A stretch of DNA of 64,000 nucleotides from Symbiodinium natans (GCA_905221605.1 CAJNDS010002133.1:235365-299364), one strand, 5' to 3'. Counted from the first letter of the stretch, positions 1-12,576 are shown. Notes: a model not told the origin generated them from the letters alone. Made by a program: numbers and translations.

Positions 1-14
1 GAATCTCCACTTAG

Positions 15-86
15 CCCTAAACCCTAAACCCTAAACCCTAAACCCTAAACCCTAAACCCTAAACCCTAAACCCTAAACCCTAAACC
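15..86 (-). repeat. Interstitial telomeric repeat, CCCTAAA x10
   Basis: About ten CCCTAAA units in tandem at the left edge of the window, followed by decayed units (CCTGAACCCTATACCCTGAAC) to about 104. Confidence 0.95.
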
Positions 87-1597
87 TGAACCCTATACCC
101 TGAACAACCCGAAGACTTAAACCCTAAGCCCCCGAGCCCTACAACGCGTACGACTCCAGGCGTCAGGGCCTCGGCCAGTGCGGAGAGCGTGTCCAGCAGT
201 GGGCCGGGTGGAGCCTTGTCGCCATACCTTCTCTTATAGGATTCGGTCGGCATTGTTGGGTGATAGGGAAGAAAGGACGAATAGTAAGTAACAGATCACG
301 GTATAGTTGCATTACTTACAACACAGATCGTAGCTAAATTTCAGTAGCAAGAGCAAAAAAAGCCAGTCGCGCAACCCAACAGCCAGCAACAAGATGATGA
401 AGGACCAATATGATCCCAGGTTGGCCAAATTTAAAGCCAAAAAAAAACAGGTTGGAAATATTACAGTTCCCAAGCCCTGAATGCTAAAGCTTTAGGGTTT
501 AGGGTTTAGGGCTCCCAAAAATCGAAACCCCTACACCCGAAACCCTAAACGCCCGGTTCTGTTCCTGCTCTCTGATCTGGTTCCGCCCCCTTCTGGCTTC
601 ATTGCCCGGTGGGAATTATAATGCTACCAGATAAAAGCTTTGCGAATAGTAGTCACCATCGTTCTAGTATAGCGATAGTAATTTACCCTTTCCACATGTC
701 ATGCAAGCCCCAAACCCTAAACTCTAAACCCCAAGGGAATAAAACCCTGAAGCAGTCTCTGCTTCAGGGCAAGCTCGGACGACAAGAGCGTGGCACTTTA
801 AGAAAGGTGTGCATTTGGGTCTCGTAGCCTTGAGCCGTAGCCATTTTGCCCTATAAACCCTAAACACTTTCCAAGAGACTTCGCCCTAAACCCTAAACCC
901 TAAACGCCATAACCCTAAACCCTAAACCCTAAACCCTAAATCCTGAACCCCAAACCCGAAACCCAAAACCCAAAACCCACAAGGTTCAAGGCTTCAGGGC
1001 TAGGCCAAGATGCAGGAGGTCACTTCCCACCACGTGGCTAAAAGGACCTTGGCGTGAGGTTTTGGGTTTAGTATTTAGGGTTTAGGGTTTGGGGTTTGGG
1101 GTTTAGGGTTTAGGGTGCGTAGCTTGAGGGTACGTAGCTTGAGGGTTCGTGATGGTAGAAGCCGGTGGTGGTCACGCGGTTCAGCGTAAAGCGCCGGCAT
1201 GTTTGTGCACAGTAGATGCCGCTGCGCTAAACCCTAAACCCTAAACCTTTAAAAACAAAACCCTATATCCTAAACCCACCCTACGGTGCTAAGCTACATG
1301 CGTTGCGGGCCGATGGCTTGGGAGAGGCTGTAGGGCTGGTTCCGGGTTCAGGGAACATCCTCGGGCAATTTGGTCTTACTTGCTTTTTGGCTGTTGGAGA
1401 TGTTCTAGGGCTGGGGCTTAGGGTTTAGGGTTTAGAGTTTTTTTGCAGGGTTTAGGGTTTCGGGTTTAGGGTTTAGGGCTACTCAACCCAAAGATGCGGC
1501 CAGGGTGCCCAGCTCCTCTACAAGTTGCCGGGCGGCCTCCCCTTCCCCGAAGGCCAAGCGCCTGGGCAGAATGGACTCTGACTTTTCGGGTATGGAT

Positions 1598-1707
1598 GGG
1601 TTTAGGGTTTAGGGTTTAGGGTTTAGGGTTTAGGGTTTAGGGTTTAGGGTTTAGGGTTTAGGGTTTAGGGTTTAGGGTTTAGGGTTTAGGGTTTAGGGTT
1701 TAGGGTT
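1598..1707 (+). repeat. Interstitial telomeric repeat, TTTAGGG x15
   Basis: Uninterrupted TTTAGGG tandem, about 15 units, opposite in orientation to the tract at 15-86. Confidence 0.95.
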
Positions 1708-3196
1708 CAGCCTTCGAGATGTAGGCAATTCTCCAAATGTGGGAACGCCCTTGGCCGCCTGCGCCAGGGACACCTGGACACAGTACCCTAAACTGCCTAA
1801 ACCTCTTAACCCTGAACCCACGCTGGGTAGGCCCGTTGGGGATATTCGATGCTTTCCCTAGTTGGGTTTAGGGGGATCACGTTTAGGAATATTTTTCACA
1901 GGGCATTTGCAGTGCCAAGCTGGGTAAAATTTGCGAAATTACTAGGGGTTCAGGTCCGAGGAAAGCTTTTTTGGAACCTGTAGGTCTGTGGGGCTTAGTG
2001 CTTAGCCCTAACTCCTAAACCCCAAACCCTAAAACCCTAGATACGTTCTCTCTCCCAGACCCTAAAGCCTACAACCCTACACCCTAAAATCCCGAAAAGC
2101 CTAAACCCCAAAACTTGAACCCGAAAAGCCCTAAAACCTAAACCCTAAACCCCTTTTTGTGCATCCGCAGCAACTCTTAACCCCCTAAACACCTAAACCC
2201 CTAAACCCCTAAACCCCAAAACCCCAAAACCCCAAAACCTCAAAACCCAAAAACCCCAAAACCCCAAAACCCCTAAACCCTACTCTTCAGATTCGAGGCG
2301 CCGGAAGACGCAAGAGCCCGAACCCATCGGCCGCTCCCGGTCATCGCCATCCTTGGACCTCCTCCTTCTTTTCCTTCGGTGCTGAAGCCCTAAGCCCTAA
2401 GCCCTAAGCCCTAAACCCTCAACCCTAAAGGCAGCTTCGGTTGAAGTAAACCCCCCTGCCAACCACCATTTAAGCATCCCAGAAAACCCTTAAACAAGAT
2501 GCTCTTTCGACCCTGATTCGGGGGGGGGGGATTGAGGGGGCGCGGTGCAGTTATAGCTCTGAGCTGCTGGGAAAAGGCTTGTAGGCGAACGAGTTCAGGA
2601 GCGTTTCTTGTGTGATGTTTGTTTCCAGGTGCGCGCGTTCGGAGTGCCCTGAGGGCCGTCCGTCGCACGAACTGTCCTTTGGCCAATTGTCATGGCAGCG
2701 GTCATGGAAATCCTATAAGGTCCTAAACCCTAAACCCTGAGCTGCTGAACCCGATTTAGGGCTTAGGGTCAAGGTTTGCGACAGTACTCAGCCTTCTTGT
2801 GGTGAAAAAAGTTGTGCGGGTCGTGAGAGGTTCTGAGGCTTACAAGAGGAATCGGAGCTTCTCGACGTGTGGAAGTATCAATTAACAGCCTCAATGTCAA
2901 GTAAAATTGAGCTCCACGTCCCCCTCCCCTCCCCCCCCCCGGCTACTGGCATCTTGTGGTTGCTCCACCTAAACGCTACCCGGAGCCTTATTATGTTGGT
3001 TTCCCAGGCTACCTCCGAGAATCCTAACCCTAAACCCTAAACCTCGACACAATGTGTGCCAGGAGGCCTCCTCCTTCCATGCTGGACCTGCGAATTCCCG
3101 TAGTTCAGCATGGCAGTTTCGATGGCCGCGTCGTCCCCGTCCTGCAAGAAGCGTGATATAGGGGCCTTAAGAACGTTTAGGGTTTAGGGTTTAGGG

Positions 3197-3306
3197 TTAG
3201 GGGCCGTAATAATTGGAATAGGGTTTTGGGGGGATCTGATAGTATAACTACAAAGGGACCATAAGGGAAGAATATGAGTCGCTATTCCGACTCCTATATT
3301 GGCCCC
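3197..3306 (-). mobile_element. Hairpin element, family B copy 1 (reverse)
   Basis: Reverse complement reads GGGGCCAATATAGGAGTCGG ... TTATACTATCAGATCCCCCC ... CCTATTCCAATTATTACGGC. TTTAGGG repeat lies directly to its left. Confidence 0.7.
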
Positions 3307-3369
3307 TTGTGCGGCCTCGGGTTGAACCCTTGGAGCACTTAGAGACTTAGAAGCTGAGAACGAGCACCT

Positions 3370-3478
3370 AATATAGGACTTCGGAATCATTACTAATAGT
3401 ATTCCCTTATGACCCCTGTATAATTATACTAGAATAACCCCCAAAACCCTGTTCCAAAGTACTAAGGCCCCTATGTTA
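3370..3478 (+). mobile_element. Hairpin element, family B copy 2
   Basis: TAATATAGGACTTCGGAATC ... TAATTATACTAGAATAACCC ... AAAGTACTAAGGCCCCTATG. It lies in opposite orientation to copy 1, 63 bases away. Confidence 0.7.
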
Positions 3479-4038
3479 TGCACCTGCAGCTTCAGGCTTT
3501 TTTTAGTGCTGGAGCCGGACCTGACAAGCACTGCCCCATGAAAAGAAGCTCACGAGGTACAGAGCTGAGCCCCCAAAGGGTCTGAAATCCTGAAACCCTA
3601 GAGGTCTGAAATCCCCAACGCCCGCATCCCTAAACCCTTTTGCAGCGAGCTTGGCTATGCTCCCGCCCGGCTTGGCTGTCCCAATACCCTGTACTCGTGA
3701 CAGGGCCTCGGCGACGACTCAGACACTTAGAGAGTCGAGTCTCTCAGCAACTTTTGTTGAGACCTGATTAAATGAGCATACGAATCGAAACTTATCGAAA
3801 GCTATTTTGTGGACTTCAAAGACGTCGGTGATGTGTGCTGCCAACTCTTCCCTAGCCACATACACATCCAGCAGAAGGCCCACCCTAAACCCTAAGCCCT
3901 AAACCCAAACCCCTAAACCCTAAACCCTAAACCCTCACCCCCCTCGCTTTGAAACTCAACCCAAAACCCCGGTCCGTGTAAACCACGTAGGCTCCCAGCG
4001 AGGCAAGGGCTGCGGTGACGAGGCCAGCACCTCACATG

Positions 4039-4727
4039 AGGGTTTAGGGTTTAGGGTTTAGGGTTTGGGGTTTGGGGTTTAGGGTTTAGGGTTTAGGGTT
4101 TGGGGTTTGGGGTTTAGGGTTTGGGGTTTAGGGTTTAGGGTTTGGGGGTTTGGGGTTTAGGGTTTGGGGTTTCGGGTTTGGGGTTTGGGGTTTAGGGTTT
4201 CGGGTTTGGGGTTTAGGGTTTAGGGTTTGGGGGTTTAGGGTTTAGGGTTTGGGATTTGGGGTTTAGGGTTTGGGGTTTAGGGTTTAGGGTTTGAGGTTTA
4301 GGGTTTAGGGATTGGGGTTTAGGGTTTAGGGTTTGGGGTTTGGGGTTTGGGGTTTCGGGTTTGGGGTTTAGGGTTTAGGGTTTGGGGTTTAGGGTTTAGG
4401 GTTGGGGGTTTAGGGTTTAGGGTTTGGGATTTAGGGTTTAGGGTTTGGGGTCTAGGGTTTAGGGTTTAGGGTTTGGGGTTTAGGGTTTGGGGTTTAGGGT
4501 TTAGGGTTTGGGGTTTGGGGTTTGGGGTTTAGGGTTTAGGGTTTGGGGTTGGGGGTTTAGGGTTTAGGGTTTGGGGTTTAGGGTTTGGGGTTTAGGGTTT
4601 GGGGGTTTGGGGTTTAGGGTTTGGGGTCTAGGGTTCAGGGTTTGGGGGTTTGGGGTTTAGGGTTTGGGGGTTTAGGGTTTTGGGTTTGGGGTTTAAGGTT
4701 TGCGGTTTAGGATATGGGGTTTAGGGA
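4039..4727 (+). repeat. Long mixed TTTAGGG/TTTGGGG tract
   Basis: About 690 bases of irregularly mixed TTTAGGG and TTTGGGG units with occasional TTCGGG, GTCTAGGG and 8-base TTTGGGGG units. It is the longest telomere-like tract in the window. The mixture of variants without long pure blocks suggests decay or slippage rather than fresh telomerase addition. Confidence 0.95.
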
Positions 4728-5318
4728 GCCTATAAAAGCCCTTTGAGCCCTAGAAGCCATAAAAGGCCTGTCATGGGTCCACCCTACAGCCAGACAAGGC
4801 CCCAAACCCTAGCCCTACACCCGAGCCCCTACACTAAAGTGCCCTAAACCCTGAACCCTTGAGACCCTGAAACCCTCAAGCGCAGCTTTGAAACCCCGGT
4901 TTTTTGCCACCCGCCGAGCTGAGCCCAAGGGGCCACGGCCACTCTGCAGGGACAAGTCGGGGAAACAGTAGGTGTTCAGGAGGGCGGAGCGTTTAGGGTT
5001 TCCCTACAAAACCATCGAAAGCCATTTTTGTTGCATCTGGCCTCGCTGGTGGAATGTAGAGCCAATCACTGAACATCCTTCCCTAAAGCCTAAACCCTAA
5101 ACCCTGAACATGCCTAAACCCAGAACCTAAACATGCCCAAAACCTAAACCCTGAACCCTAAACCCTAAAGTCTAAAGCCTAAACTATAAACCCTAAACCC
5201 TAAACCCCCTGAAGCCCTCAAGCTCCCGCTGAAAGCAGAGGCCCAGGCCGCCACCCAACTCCAGCACGGGCCGCGCCTGCGACCTCCGCTATTTTGGGGC
5301 TTTTGCCCGTTGTTTGTT

Positions 5319-5440
5319 GGGTTTAGGGTTTAGGGTTTAGGGTTTAGGGTTTAGGGTTTAGGGTTTAAGGGTTAAGGGTTTAGGGTTTAGGGTTTAGGGT
5401 TTAGGGTTTAGGGTTTAGGGTTTAGGGTTTAGGGTTTGGG
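5319..5440 (+). repeat. Interstitial telomeric repeat, TTTAGGG x17
   Basis: Near-perfect TTTAGGG tandem with one pair of shifted units (TTTAAGGG TTAAGGG) in the middle. Confidence 0.95.
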
Positions 5441-6177
5441 TTGTGCAAGTCTTTGGGGCTTGTATAAGGGCTTCGAGGCTTTCGAGACCTGTAGGGTCTG
5501 ACGGCATGGGATACTCCCCAACCCCTCCCCTGCCCAACAGCAAATAGAAAAGGCACTTTCGGGTTCATGGATGGTGAAGACAGCCAGCTCAAAACATCAA
5601 GAGCCCTTTTTCATTTTGAACCGAGAATGACCCTAAGGTCTAGGAATCCAAACAAGTGCAGCTGAACTGATAGCATATTACTTGAGGGAACCAAGCTTTC
5701 GTTAAGCAGCCCCCCCTGATATACCTTGCTCCTCTTCGAAAATGGATGCCGACCACCAGCAGCAAACATAAGAAACCCAACTCAAGGCTTCCGGGTTTAT
5801 AGGGCTTGGCATCTATGAAGATCTTTTCGGCTTTTGGTTCTCTGTGCCGCAATACGAGGTCCCAAAACTCACAGCCACAAGAACGGCTGCAAGAGAACCA
5901 CCCTCTCTCCTATGATCAGATACCCTAAACCCTAAACCCTAAACCCTAAACCCTAAACCCTAAACCCTAAACCCTGACCCTAAACCCTAAACGGCGCAGG
6001 GATTAGGCTTTAGGGTTTAGGGCTTTCTGCGCGCCTCCAGAATCTTGAGGGCACCACTGCAGCTGGGGGATGCGTCAGCCACCACTTCCTTCACACAGGT
6101 TTAGGGTTTAGGGTTTAGGGTTTAGGGCCTATAGGGCTTAAGGTTCAGGGGTCTCTGGTCTTTTGGGCTCCAGAACT

Positions 6178-6296
6178 ACTGGACCCAAAAGTAACCTAGA
6201 AATAAAAAAGGGTGCACTTTCTGGCTTTGAGGGCTTCTAACAAAACCAAAACGGTATTGGTGCCTGAGCAAGCTATGTGGAGAAGTACTTGGCCTG
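6178..6296 (+). mobile_element. Short repeated element, family E copy 1
   Basis: Shares ACTGGACCCAAAAGTAACCT, AATAAAAAAGGGTGC, CTTTCTGG and GGGCTTCTAA with the elements at 33191-33316 and 38257-38382. About 120 bases, no coding capacity. Diverged from the other two. Confidence 0.5.
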
Positions 6297-6542
6297 ACTG
6301 CGCCTCACCGCGGCACTTGTGTCCATTGACAACCCGGCTCAGGGTTTAAAACTTCTTAGGCTAACCCTAAACCCTAAACCCTAAACCCTTCTGCATCAAG
6401 GCCTCTACCCTAAACCCTAAAACCCAAAAACCCCTCAACAAAGGGGCTGGGTTTCATCAAGCTGCACTGGGTTGGTATGCACCGTGGGCTCCGTGGTCCC
6501 AAAGCCACCTCGGGGCACTCTGGATGTTTGGGGGTTCGGGGT

Positions 6543-6625
6543 TTATGTAGGGTTTGTCGGGTATATGGGGTTTATAGGGTTTATAGGGTTCATAGGGTTT
6601 ATAGGGTTTATAGGGTTCCGGGCGT
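6543..6625 (+). repeat. Variant telomere-like tandem, TTTATAGGG
   Basis: About seven units of a 9-base variant, TTTATAGGG, with one TTCATAGGG. Being a multiple of three, it creates open frames in both directions (GFI-type repeats) that are not genes. Confidence 0.85.
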
Positions 6626-7527
6626 TTGTAGGGTTCAGGCTGAGGGCTTTGCTTTGTTGGTTTCGACCAAGGGGGAAAGGAGTGCTCTTCTTTGCTGAAG
6701 CATAGGAGGGTCTACAGGTGGTCATACAGGGCCTCTGGTGCCCTGCACTGAAAGTGTAAAAGGAGATAGGCATACTACTGGGCGCTGGCAGGCGGGGGGG
6801 GAGGAGGGCTTCTGCTGCACGAGCTTGGGCCAAGCACAAGGAGCTGTCAGAGTTTTCATAGGGGTTTTCAGAGTCAGGGTTGCAGGGCTTCAGGCCTTGG
6901 CGATTCAAGAGGCTCTAGGGCTGACAGTAAGCATGTATTGTTTCGGGCCGGGAGATGGTTGAAGGTATTTTGGCCTCAGCCCAGCTTGAAGTTATGGTAT
7001 CTTCCGGTTTCGCATGCCCTCCGTGGCACATGCTTGGCTCCATGCACAGGGCTGCAAACTCAAAAACCCTAAGCCCTAAACCTTCAACCATGCACTTCAC
7101 AGTTTGTGGACTGGCCAACTTTGACCATAAACCCTCCCGTCTCGGCTGACTCAATAGCACGACCATACGCCGCCCTCTCAAACTGAGAAGGGTCACAGGA
7201 TGTAACGTTGACCCTAAACCCTAAACTCTAAACCCTAGACCCTAAACCCTAGACCCTAAACCCTAAACCCCCCTCCCACAAACAACAACCATCTAAGGAG
7301 TGGGGTTGCTTGCTGGGCCTGTGGCTCTGAAGAGCGTTATGCAATAACAAGAAGAAGAATATGACAAATAATAAGAATTGGAACAATAACAATAGTAACA
7401 ATAGTAATAACCCTAAACCCTAAACCCTAAACTTTAAACCCTAAACCCAAAACACTAAACCCTACACCCGGGAGACCTCTCGAGCCGAAGGGTTTCAACT
7501 TCAGTTACACGAGGACTCCCCCAAAAC

Positions 7528-7528
<1 letters not shown>

Positions 7529-7570
<42 letters not shown>
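7529..7570 (+). repeat. Homopolymer A run, 42 bases
   Basis: Forty-two consecutive A residues after CCAAAACC. No retroelement body was recognised upstream, so it is not called a poly(A) tail. Confidence 0.9.
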
Positions 7571-7571
<1 letters not shown>

Positions 7572-9600
7572 GTGCAGGTTTTAAGGTGAACCGGGCGGGT
7601 CGCAGGACAGGAAGCCGGCATAGCCCAGGTATTCGGCCAGAAGGACGGCGCTCCTTAGAACTGCCGGGCTTTAGGGTTTGGGGTTTAGGGTGCTTAGACC
7701 TAAAGCATCCCAAAGTCCCCAACTAGCTGTGCTCCAGCAGGATACTACTGACGTCAGACTCGACGATTAGAACTTTACTCCCCGCCACCCTTCGACCCAT
7801 CAATGCTGCCCCCACGCAACGGCACCTCACTATGACAATCACATCTCATGCGCCAGAAGTCGGCCACAACTTCGTCATGACTCGAGCAGGAGAGATGACT
7901 GTGCAGCAAGTTTGCACGTGGAGGGGTTTGCGGCAGAATCATATCCGCAACGCCCTTTTCGAACCCGGTCTGAGAGCCATGCCGATACCTGCCAGCGAGG
8001 AAGCACTCGCGGCCACCCGGATGCTGCCAAAAAGTGCAGTGCTGGCCCCGACTTACACGGCCGCAAACTGCAAGGCTTGTCGCAGCCATCCCTCGGCGAT
8101 TTCGGCCTTAAACCCTAAGCCCTAAACCCTAAGCCCTAAACCCTAAACACCCTAAGCCCTAAACCCTAAACCCTAAACACCCTGAACCCTAAACCCTAAA
8201 CACCCTGGGCTTGACACCCTGCAGCTTGCAGATCAGGCTCTCCCACAGAACCAGGCCCGTCGAGGAGACGGGCAAGTCCCCGGCAACTGCTGCGAAGAAG
8301 TCCGTCCTCCGGGTTTAGGGTTCAGGGTTTAGGGACTTTATAGGGTTTAAGGGACTTTAGGGTTTAGGATTTGGGATGTAGAAGGTTGCTTAAACCCCAT
8401 AAACTTGAAACCCGAGATTGTTGCAAGGGAGGGACTTCGTTTCACAATCCCAAGTCCTAGAAAGCATATAATTGTGCAACCCTACATGGGCTGCGCGGGA
8501 AAGGTGTGATTTCTCATGGCCACTTTCCCAAAATCATGGGCCTGCGTCGGAGGATTCGGAAGCTGAAGCCACAGACCTTGTTTGGGGGAGGGGTTGGGTA
8601 ATAAATACTCTGAGGTTCAGGGGGAAACTGTAGGTTTAAGCCAAAGAAGTCTTCACCGACAAGGCTCCCCCCAACCAAAACACGACGTGCTGACTTCCCT
8701 GAGCCCGGTAAGCCTAAACTCTAAAGCGAAATCCTTCTTAGGTGTTGTACTTGTTGCCTCCGGGCCAAACTGCAAACACCCCAAACACCTCCATACCACT
8801 ACACATCGCCTTACCCACCGAGCAGGGTTTCGGGTTTCCCGACTATGGGAAACCTTGTGGGGTTTTGGCTCAGGATACTGTGGGTTAGGGCTTAGGGTGA
8901 ACAGACCAACTTCCCCTATGAAAGCCCAAAGTGTTGAGGCTTTAGGGTTTATACACCCTAACCCCGATTTAGGGTTTAGGAGTTTGAGGTCTCCGAAGAT
9001 CGGAATAGTACAGACCCCTGGGATCCTCAAGGCCCTGAGCACTTTAAGAAAACACCGTTGGACACAGGATACCCAACTGCCCTTCCTGCCGCCCTTTCAT
9101 GGCATACTTAGTATAGCATAGGAATACACGAGCAGTAAAGTTGTCTTTACTGCTGTACCGTATTCTAGAGGGTTGAAACCACAGCCAGCTCACCAGCTCA
9201 GACCAAGGATTGATTCAAGGTCTACTCAACACCAAGGGGCGGAGACGGTCTCCACTTCGAGGCCCGAGCAAACCTGCACCATTTTTGGGCTGATGGCTTG
9301 GAGACAGGTTTGGGTTGGGAGTCGAGGGCTTCACCTTTCATTGGTAAATTGGCGTGGTATCAGGTTCGGCCAAGATGTTTACAAAGCTACAGACCAGTTC
9401 TCCTAGCCCCGGTGGCACTATACGTGTGCAGGTTTAGGGCTTAGGGTTTTGGGTGCGGGACCTCCGGTGGCCAGTGCAGCCTGGGAGCTGCTCTTACATT
9501 CTGCAATGGAACTCTGACACCCCACGGAAACCCGGTGTGCACGAACAACAGCCCTCCAGTCGACCCACTTCCAGACGAGGAAATCGAGAAAGCTAAGCAA

Positions 9601-9775
9601 AGAACCCTAAACCCTAAAACCTAAAACCCTAAACCCTACAACCCTACAACCCTACAACCCTACAACCCTACAACCCTAAACCCTAAACCCTAAACCCTAA
9701 AACCCTAAACCCTAAACCCTAACCCTAAGCCCTAAACCCCTAAGCCCTAAACCCTACAACCCTAAACCTTCAACT
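9601..9775 (-). repeat. CCCTAAA tract with CCCTACAA variant block
   Basis: CCCTAAA and CCCTAAAA units with six CCCTACAA units in tandem (about 9635-9678), then decayed CCCTAAGC units. Local expansion of a single mutated unit is visible. Confidence 0.9.
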
Positions 9776-9858
9776 CTGAGCTGGCTGCATGGACTCGGCA
9801 GTCACTTTAAGGCTGCGGGGCCCAGGGACGTTTTACATTATTCCTATACCGCTTACCT

Positions 9859-9865
9859 GAGAGAG

Positions 9866-9896
<31 letters not shown>

Positions 9897-9910
9897 GAGA
9901 GAGAGCGAGA
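9859..9910 (+). repeat. GA-rich microsatellite
   Basis: GAGAGAGAAAGAGAGAAAGA-type repeat of about 50 bases. Simple sequence only. Confidence 0.85.
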
Positions 9911-10200
9911 CATAAACCTAAATGTCTGTCTCTCTTGGCCACTCACCCCTAGACCGCTCCTTCTGGTGCCTTGCCTGCTCACTCGCCAGGTAGCCGCGGA
10001 CAGCGTTTTCAGAGGGATCGTTCAGCGCCAGCATCGCAGTGCTATGGCTCATGAAGCAGACGGAACGCCGACTTGTTCTGGCATGACTGTGTAGAAGTGC
10101 AGAGCTTTGCAGGGCTAGTCGCATGTGGCATCTTTGCGGAGTACGCTGAGGCTCTGGTGTTTTCTGGTTCTTCTATGAACTGGGAGACAGAAGCATACCA

Positions 10201-10318
10201 ACCCTAAACCCTAAACCGCCTAAACCCTAAACCCTAAACCCTAAACCCTAAACCCTAAACCCTAAACCCTAAACCCTAAACCCTAAACCCTAAACCCTAA
10301 ACCCTAAACCCTAAACCC
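10201..10318 (-). repeat. Interstitial telomeric repeat, CCCTAAA x16
   Basis: Almost pure CCCTAAA tandem, with one CCGCC interruption at about 10216-10220. Confidence 0.95.
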
Positions 10319-10912
10319 ACTTTTTGATACTTGGGCAGCTGCCTCTGCGGGGAGTTTGGGAGACGTAGGATCTCGGGGCAAGCCGGGCAAGCCGTGAAGG
10401 GTCCAATCCCGGTGCCTTCTTAGGGGGCTTCACAAGCTGTGTTCAGGGTTTGGGGTTTGGGGTTTAGGGCTAGGGTTTAGGGCTAGGGTTTAGGGTTAAG
10501 GGCTCCCTGTAGATACCGCGGTTTCAAAACTAGTAGAAGACCCCACCCTTCTTTGAACCAGGACTCCCCTAACGTGCCTGGGCCCCTTGAACCCTGACCT
10601 GTGGCCTAACCTAACCCTCAACCCCCAACTAAACCCTAAACCCTCAACTCCCAACCCTAAACCCTAAGCCCTAACCCCTAAACTCCCAACCCTAAACCCT
10701 ACACCCGACACCCTAAACCCTAAACCCTAAACCTTACATCCTGAGCCCTAAACCCTCAACCCTAACCCCCCAAAGCCCGGAAACCGGACATTGGGGCCCG
10801 CCCACCCTTCGCCCGACACATGCTTCGAACCCAAAATCCTAAGCCTTAAACACCCTACAACGCCTACAGATTGAGGGTTAGGATTTAGGGTCTGGGGTTT
10901 AGGGTTTAGGGT

Positions 10913-10996
10913 TTGGGATGTTCCCCCTTCGGGATTGTAATAGGGGGGTACTCCAATCCCTATTAAGGACTGCTAGTATAAGCAGGAACATCCCAA
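10913..10996 (+). mobile_element. Hairpin (MITE-like) element, family A copy 1
   Basis: Ends TTGGGATGTTCCCCCTT and AGCAGGAACATCCCAA. The right arm ATCCCTATTAAGGACTGCTAGTATAAG is present as ATCCCTATTAAGGAC then TGCTAGTATA; most of the left arm is deleted. It is set directly in TTTAGGG repeat. Confidence 0.7.
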
Positions 10997-12299
10997 CCTA
11001 CAAACCCTAAATGCCCCCCCCCCCCCCCCCAAACAAAAAAAAATGGCCCGAACGCCTCAAACCGACTGAACCCCTATCGGTACTTCGAGCGCTTGGAGGT
11101 TAGGATTGAGGTTAAGGTTTAAGGTTTGAGGTTTAAGATTAAGGGTTTAGGGTTTAGGGTTTAGGGTTAGGATTTAGGGTTTAGGGTTGAGGGTTGAGGG
11201 TTGAAGGTTGAAGGTAAGGTTGAGGGTTGAGGGTTTCTGCAGCTTTAGGGTTTGGAGTTTAGACTCTTTGTTTAGAGTTTAGGGTTTAGGTCGTTGGGGC
11301 CTTCTCTTTCAGGGTTCCTCCCGTGAGAAGTGCGCTGAAGCTGAGCTGCATCCGATGTCGGGGGGGGGGGGTCCCTTACGCGGGCCCTTGATTCGAGCAT
11401 ATTTATAGGTTTAGGGTTGAGGGTCCAGGGTGTAGCAAAAGATGCTTATACTAGTAATCTAGATAAACCTGCATATCCCCTCTTCATCTCCCTGCAAACA
11501 AAAAAACCAAGCCTGTTGAACCCTTGACGTGACCTAAGGTGACCTAACGTCACCTTTACAGTCCAAAGTGCCTTGTTTGGGTAAACGCAGTGGAGGCTAT
11601 TGCCCAGGAGGCCTCAACCCTTGAAACCCCCAGGCATAGCAGCCTCGAGTCGTTTTGCTCCGCCCTCATCATGCTTTCAGGCATCTTCAGGAGGGCCAAA
11701 GGTGGAACCCTAAACCCTAAACCCTAAACTTCAGCCCCAGGACCCGGTTCCGCATGTGCCAGGCCGGTGGGGCGGGTGAAGCATGCGTACAGCATGCAAC
11801 TATGACAGGACAGAAAGCCCTGCAGATATTGCGAGACAGAGAGAGAAGGGGAGGGAGAGGGAGAGGCAAAGAGCGAGAGCGAAGACCAAGAAACAGAAGG
11901 AGAAAGAAAGGGGGAGAGAGTGAGAGAGGGAGGGAGGGCTAGACTGGAACCGATGTCACCGGTGAGCTGCCCTGAGCCCTCAATGTCCGAAACCCTGCCC
12001 TGCGCCCTCTCAGACGTCGATGTTGCCGCCGGATCTCACTGTGCCACGCCGGCGGCCCCGTAGCAGAACTCGAAAGCTACAAGCGTTGTCGCGGACTTGA
12101 CCGTCCTGGCAGAGAGTGAACTGGGCCCAAAGTCTGAGCATTTCGGGGCCTACCATGCCCCGGCATTGTAGTTGCTAATCAGGTCCAGCATCTGTTGAAA
12201 GCCCACTGGCTGGGCGCTCGATGCTTCGAGGTGGGGTGAGTTTATGAGTCCTGCTAAGAGTCGCATTCAGCAGGGTGTGGAGACGAAACTTAAAAATAT

Positions 12300-12476
12300 T
12301 CACCCTAAACCCTAAATCCTAAACCCTAAGCTCCTAAACGCCATCTATAAAACCTCCTGCAACAAGCTTCAAGACGCCGCCCGGAAGCCACCCCACTCCT
12401 TGGAACGTCTAGACCTCAACCTTCCTTGTGATCCCGGACTTGAGTGCCTTAGGGTTTAGGGTTTAGGGCTTAGGGT
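12300..12476. other. Short unique segment before the family A cluster
   Basis: Contains decayed CCCTAAA units, then CCTTGTGATCCCGGACTTGA (12424-12443). That 20-base sequence recurs between family A copies 2 and 3 (about 12588-12607), so copies 2 and 3 and their flank arose by a local tandem duplication. Confidence 0.6.
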
Positions 12477-12576
12477 TTGGGATGTTCCCTCTTATACTAA
12501 CAGTCCTGCATAGGGATGATAGTATCCCCTATCAAAATCCTATTCAGGACTGTTTGTAGGAGGGGGAGCATCCGAA
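12477..12576 (+). mobile_element. Hairpin element, family A copy 2
   Basis: TTGGGATGTTCCCTCTTATA at the left and GGGGGAGCATCCGAA at the right, with inverted ACTAACAGTCCTG / CAGGACTGTTTGT inner arms. About 100 bases. Confidence 0.75.

Larger units (their letters stand above)
1..4038. other. Gene-free subtelomere-like host region
   Basis: Short unique segments alternate with telomeric repeats: CCCTAAA at 15-86, 877-960 and 3884-3935; TTTAGGG at 1070-1110, 1408-1470 and 1598-1707; degenerate CCCCTAAA/CCCCAAAA at 2180-2280. Two family B elements lie at 3197-3478. A fragment at 816-850 (CTCGTAGCCTTGAGCC) resembles the inverted repeat at 26477-26550. No reading frame has recognisable protein content. 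The window starting in repeat does not by itself show a chromosome end. Confidence 0.6.
4728..10912. other. Gene-free host region rich in short telomeric tracts
   Basis: CCCTAAA tracts at 5088-5215, 5921-5990, 7211-7272, 7411-7465, 8109-8205, 9601-9770 and 10201-10318; TTTAGGG at 5319-5440 and 6098-6127. Also present: a family E element (6178-6296), TTTATAGGG repeats (6543-6625), a 42-A run (7529-7570) and a GA microsatellite (about 9859-9910). Open frames over 100 residues at 8582-9121 and 8653-9042 overlap on opposite strands and look like chance. No RNA gene was recognised. Confidence 0.5.

Noticed and set aside
1-86. Telomeric repeat at the left edge as a true chromosome end
   Set aside because: The tract is short, does not differ from the many interstitial tracts, and the first bases (GAATCTCCACTTAG) are not repeat.
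6472-6908. Overlapping frames with GFIGFIG and NPINPI repeats
   Set aside because: They are translations of the TTTATAGGG repeat in several frames.
7529-7570. Poly(A) tail of a retroelement
   Set aside because: No retroelement body, reverse-transcriptase motif or target duplication seen next to the run.
8582-9121. 179-residue plus-strand frame
   Set aside because: It overlaps a 129-residue frame on the other strand, includes telomere-like repeat and has no recognisable domain.
11754-11942. Arg/Glu-rich 62-residue frame
   Set aside because: It is a translation of GA-rich simple sequence.
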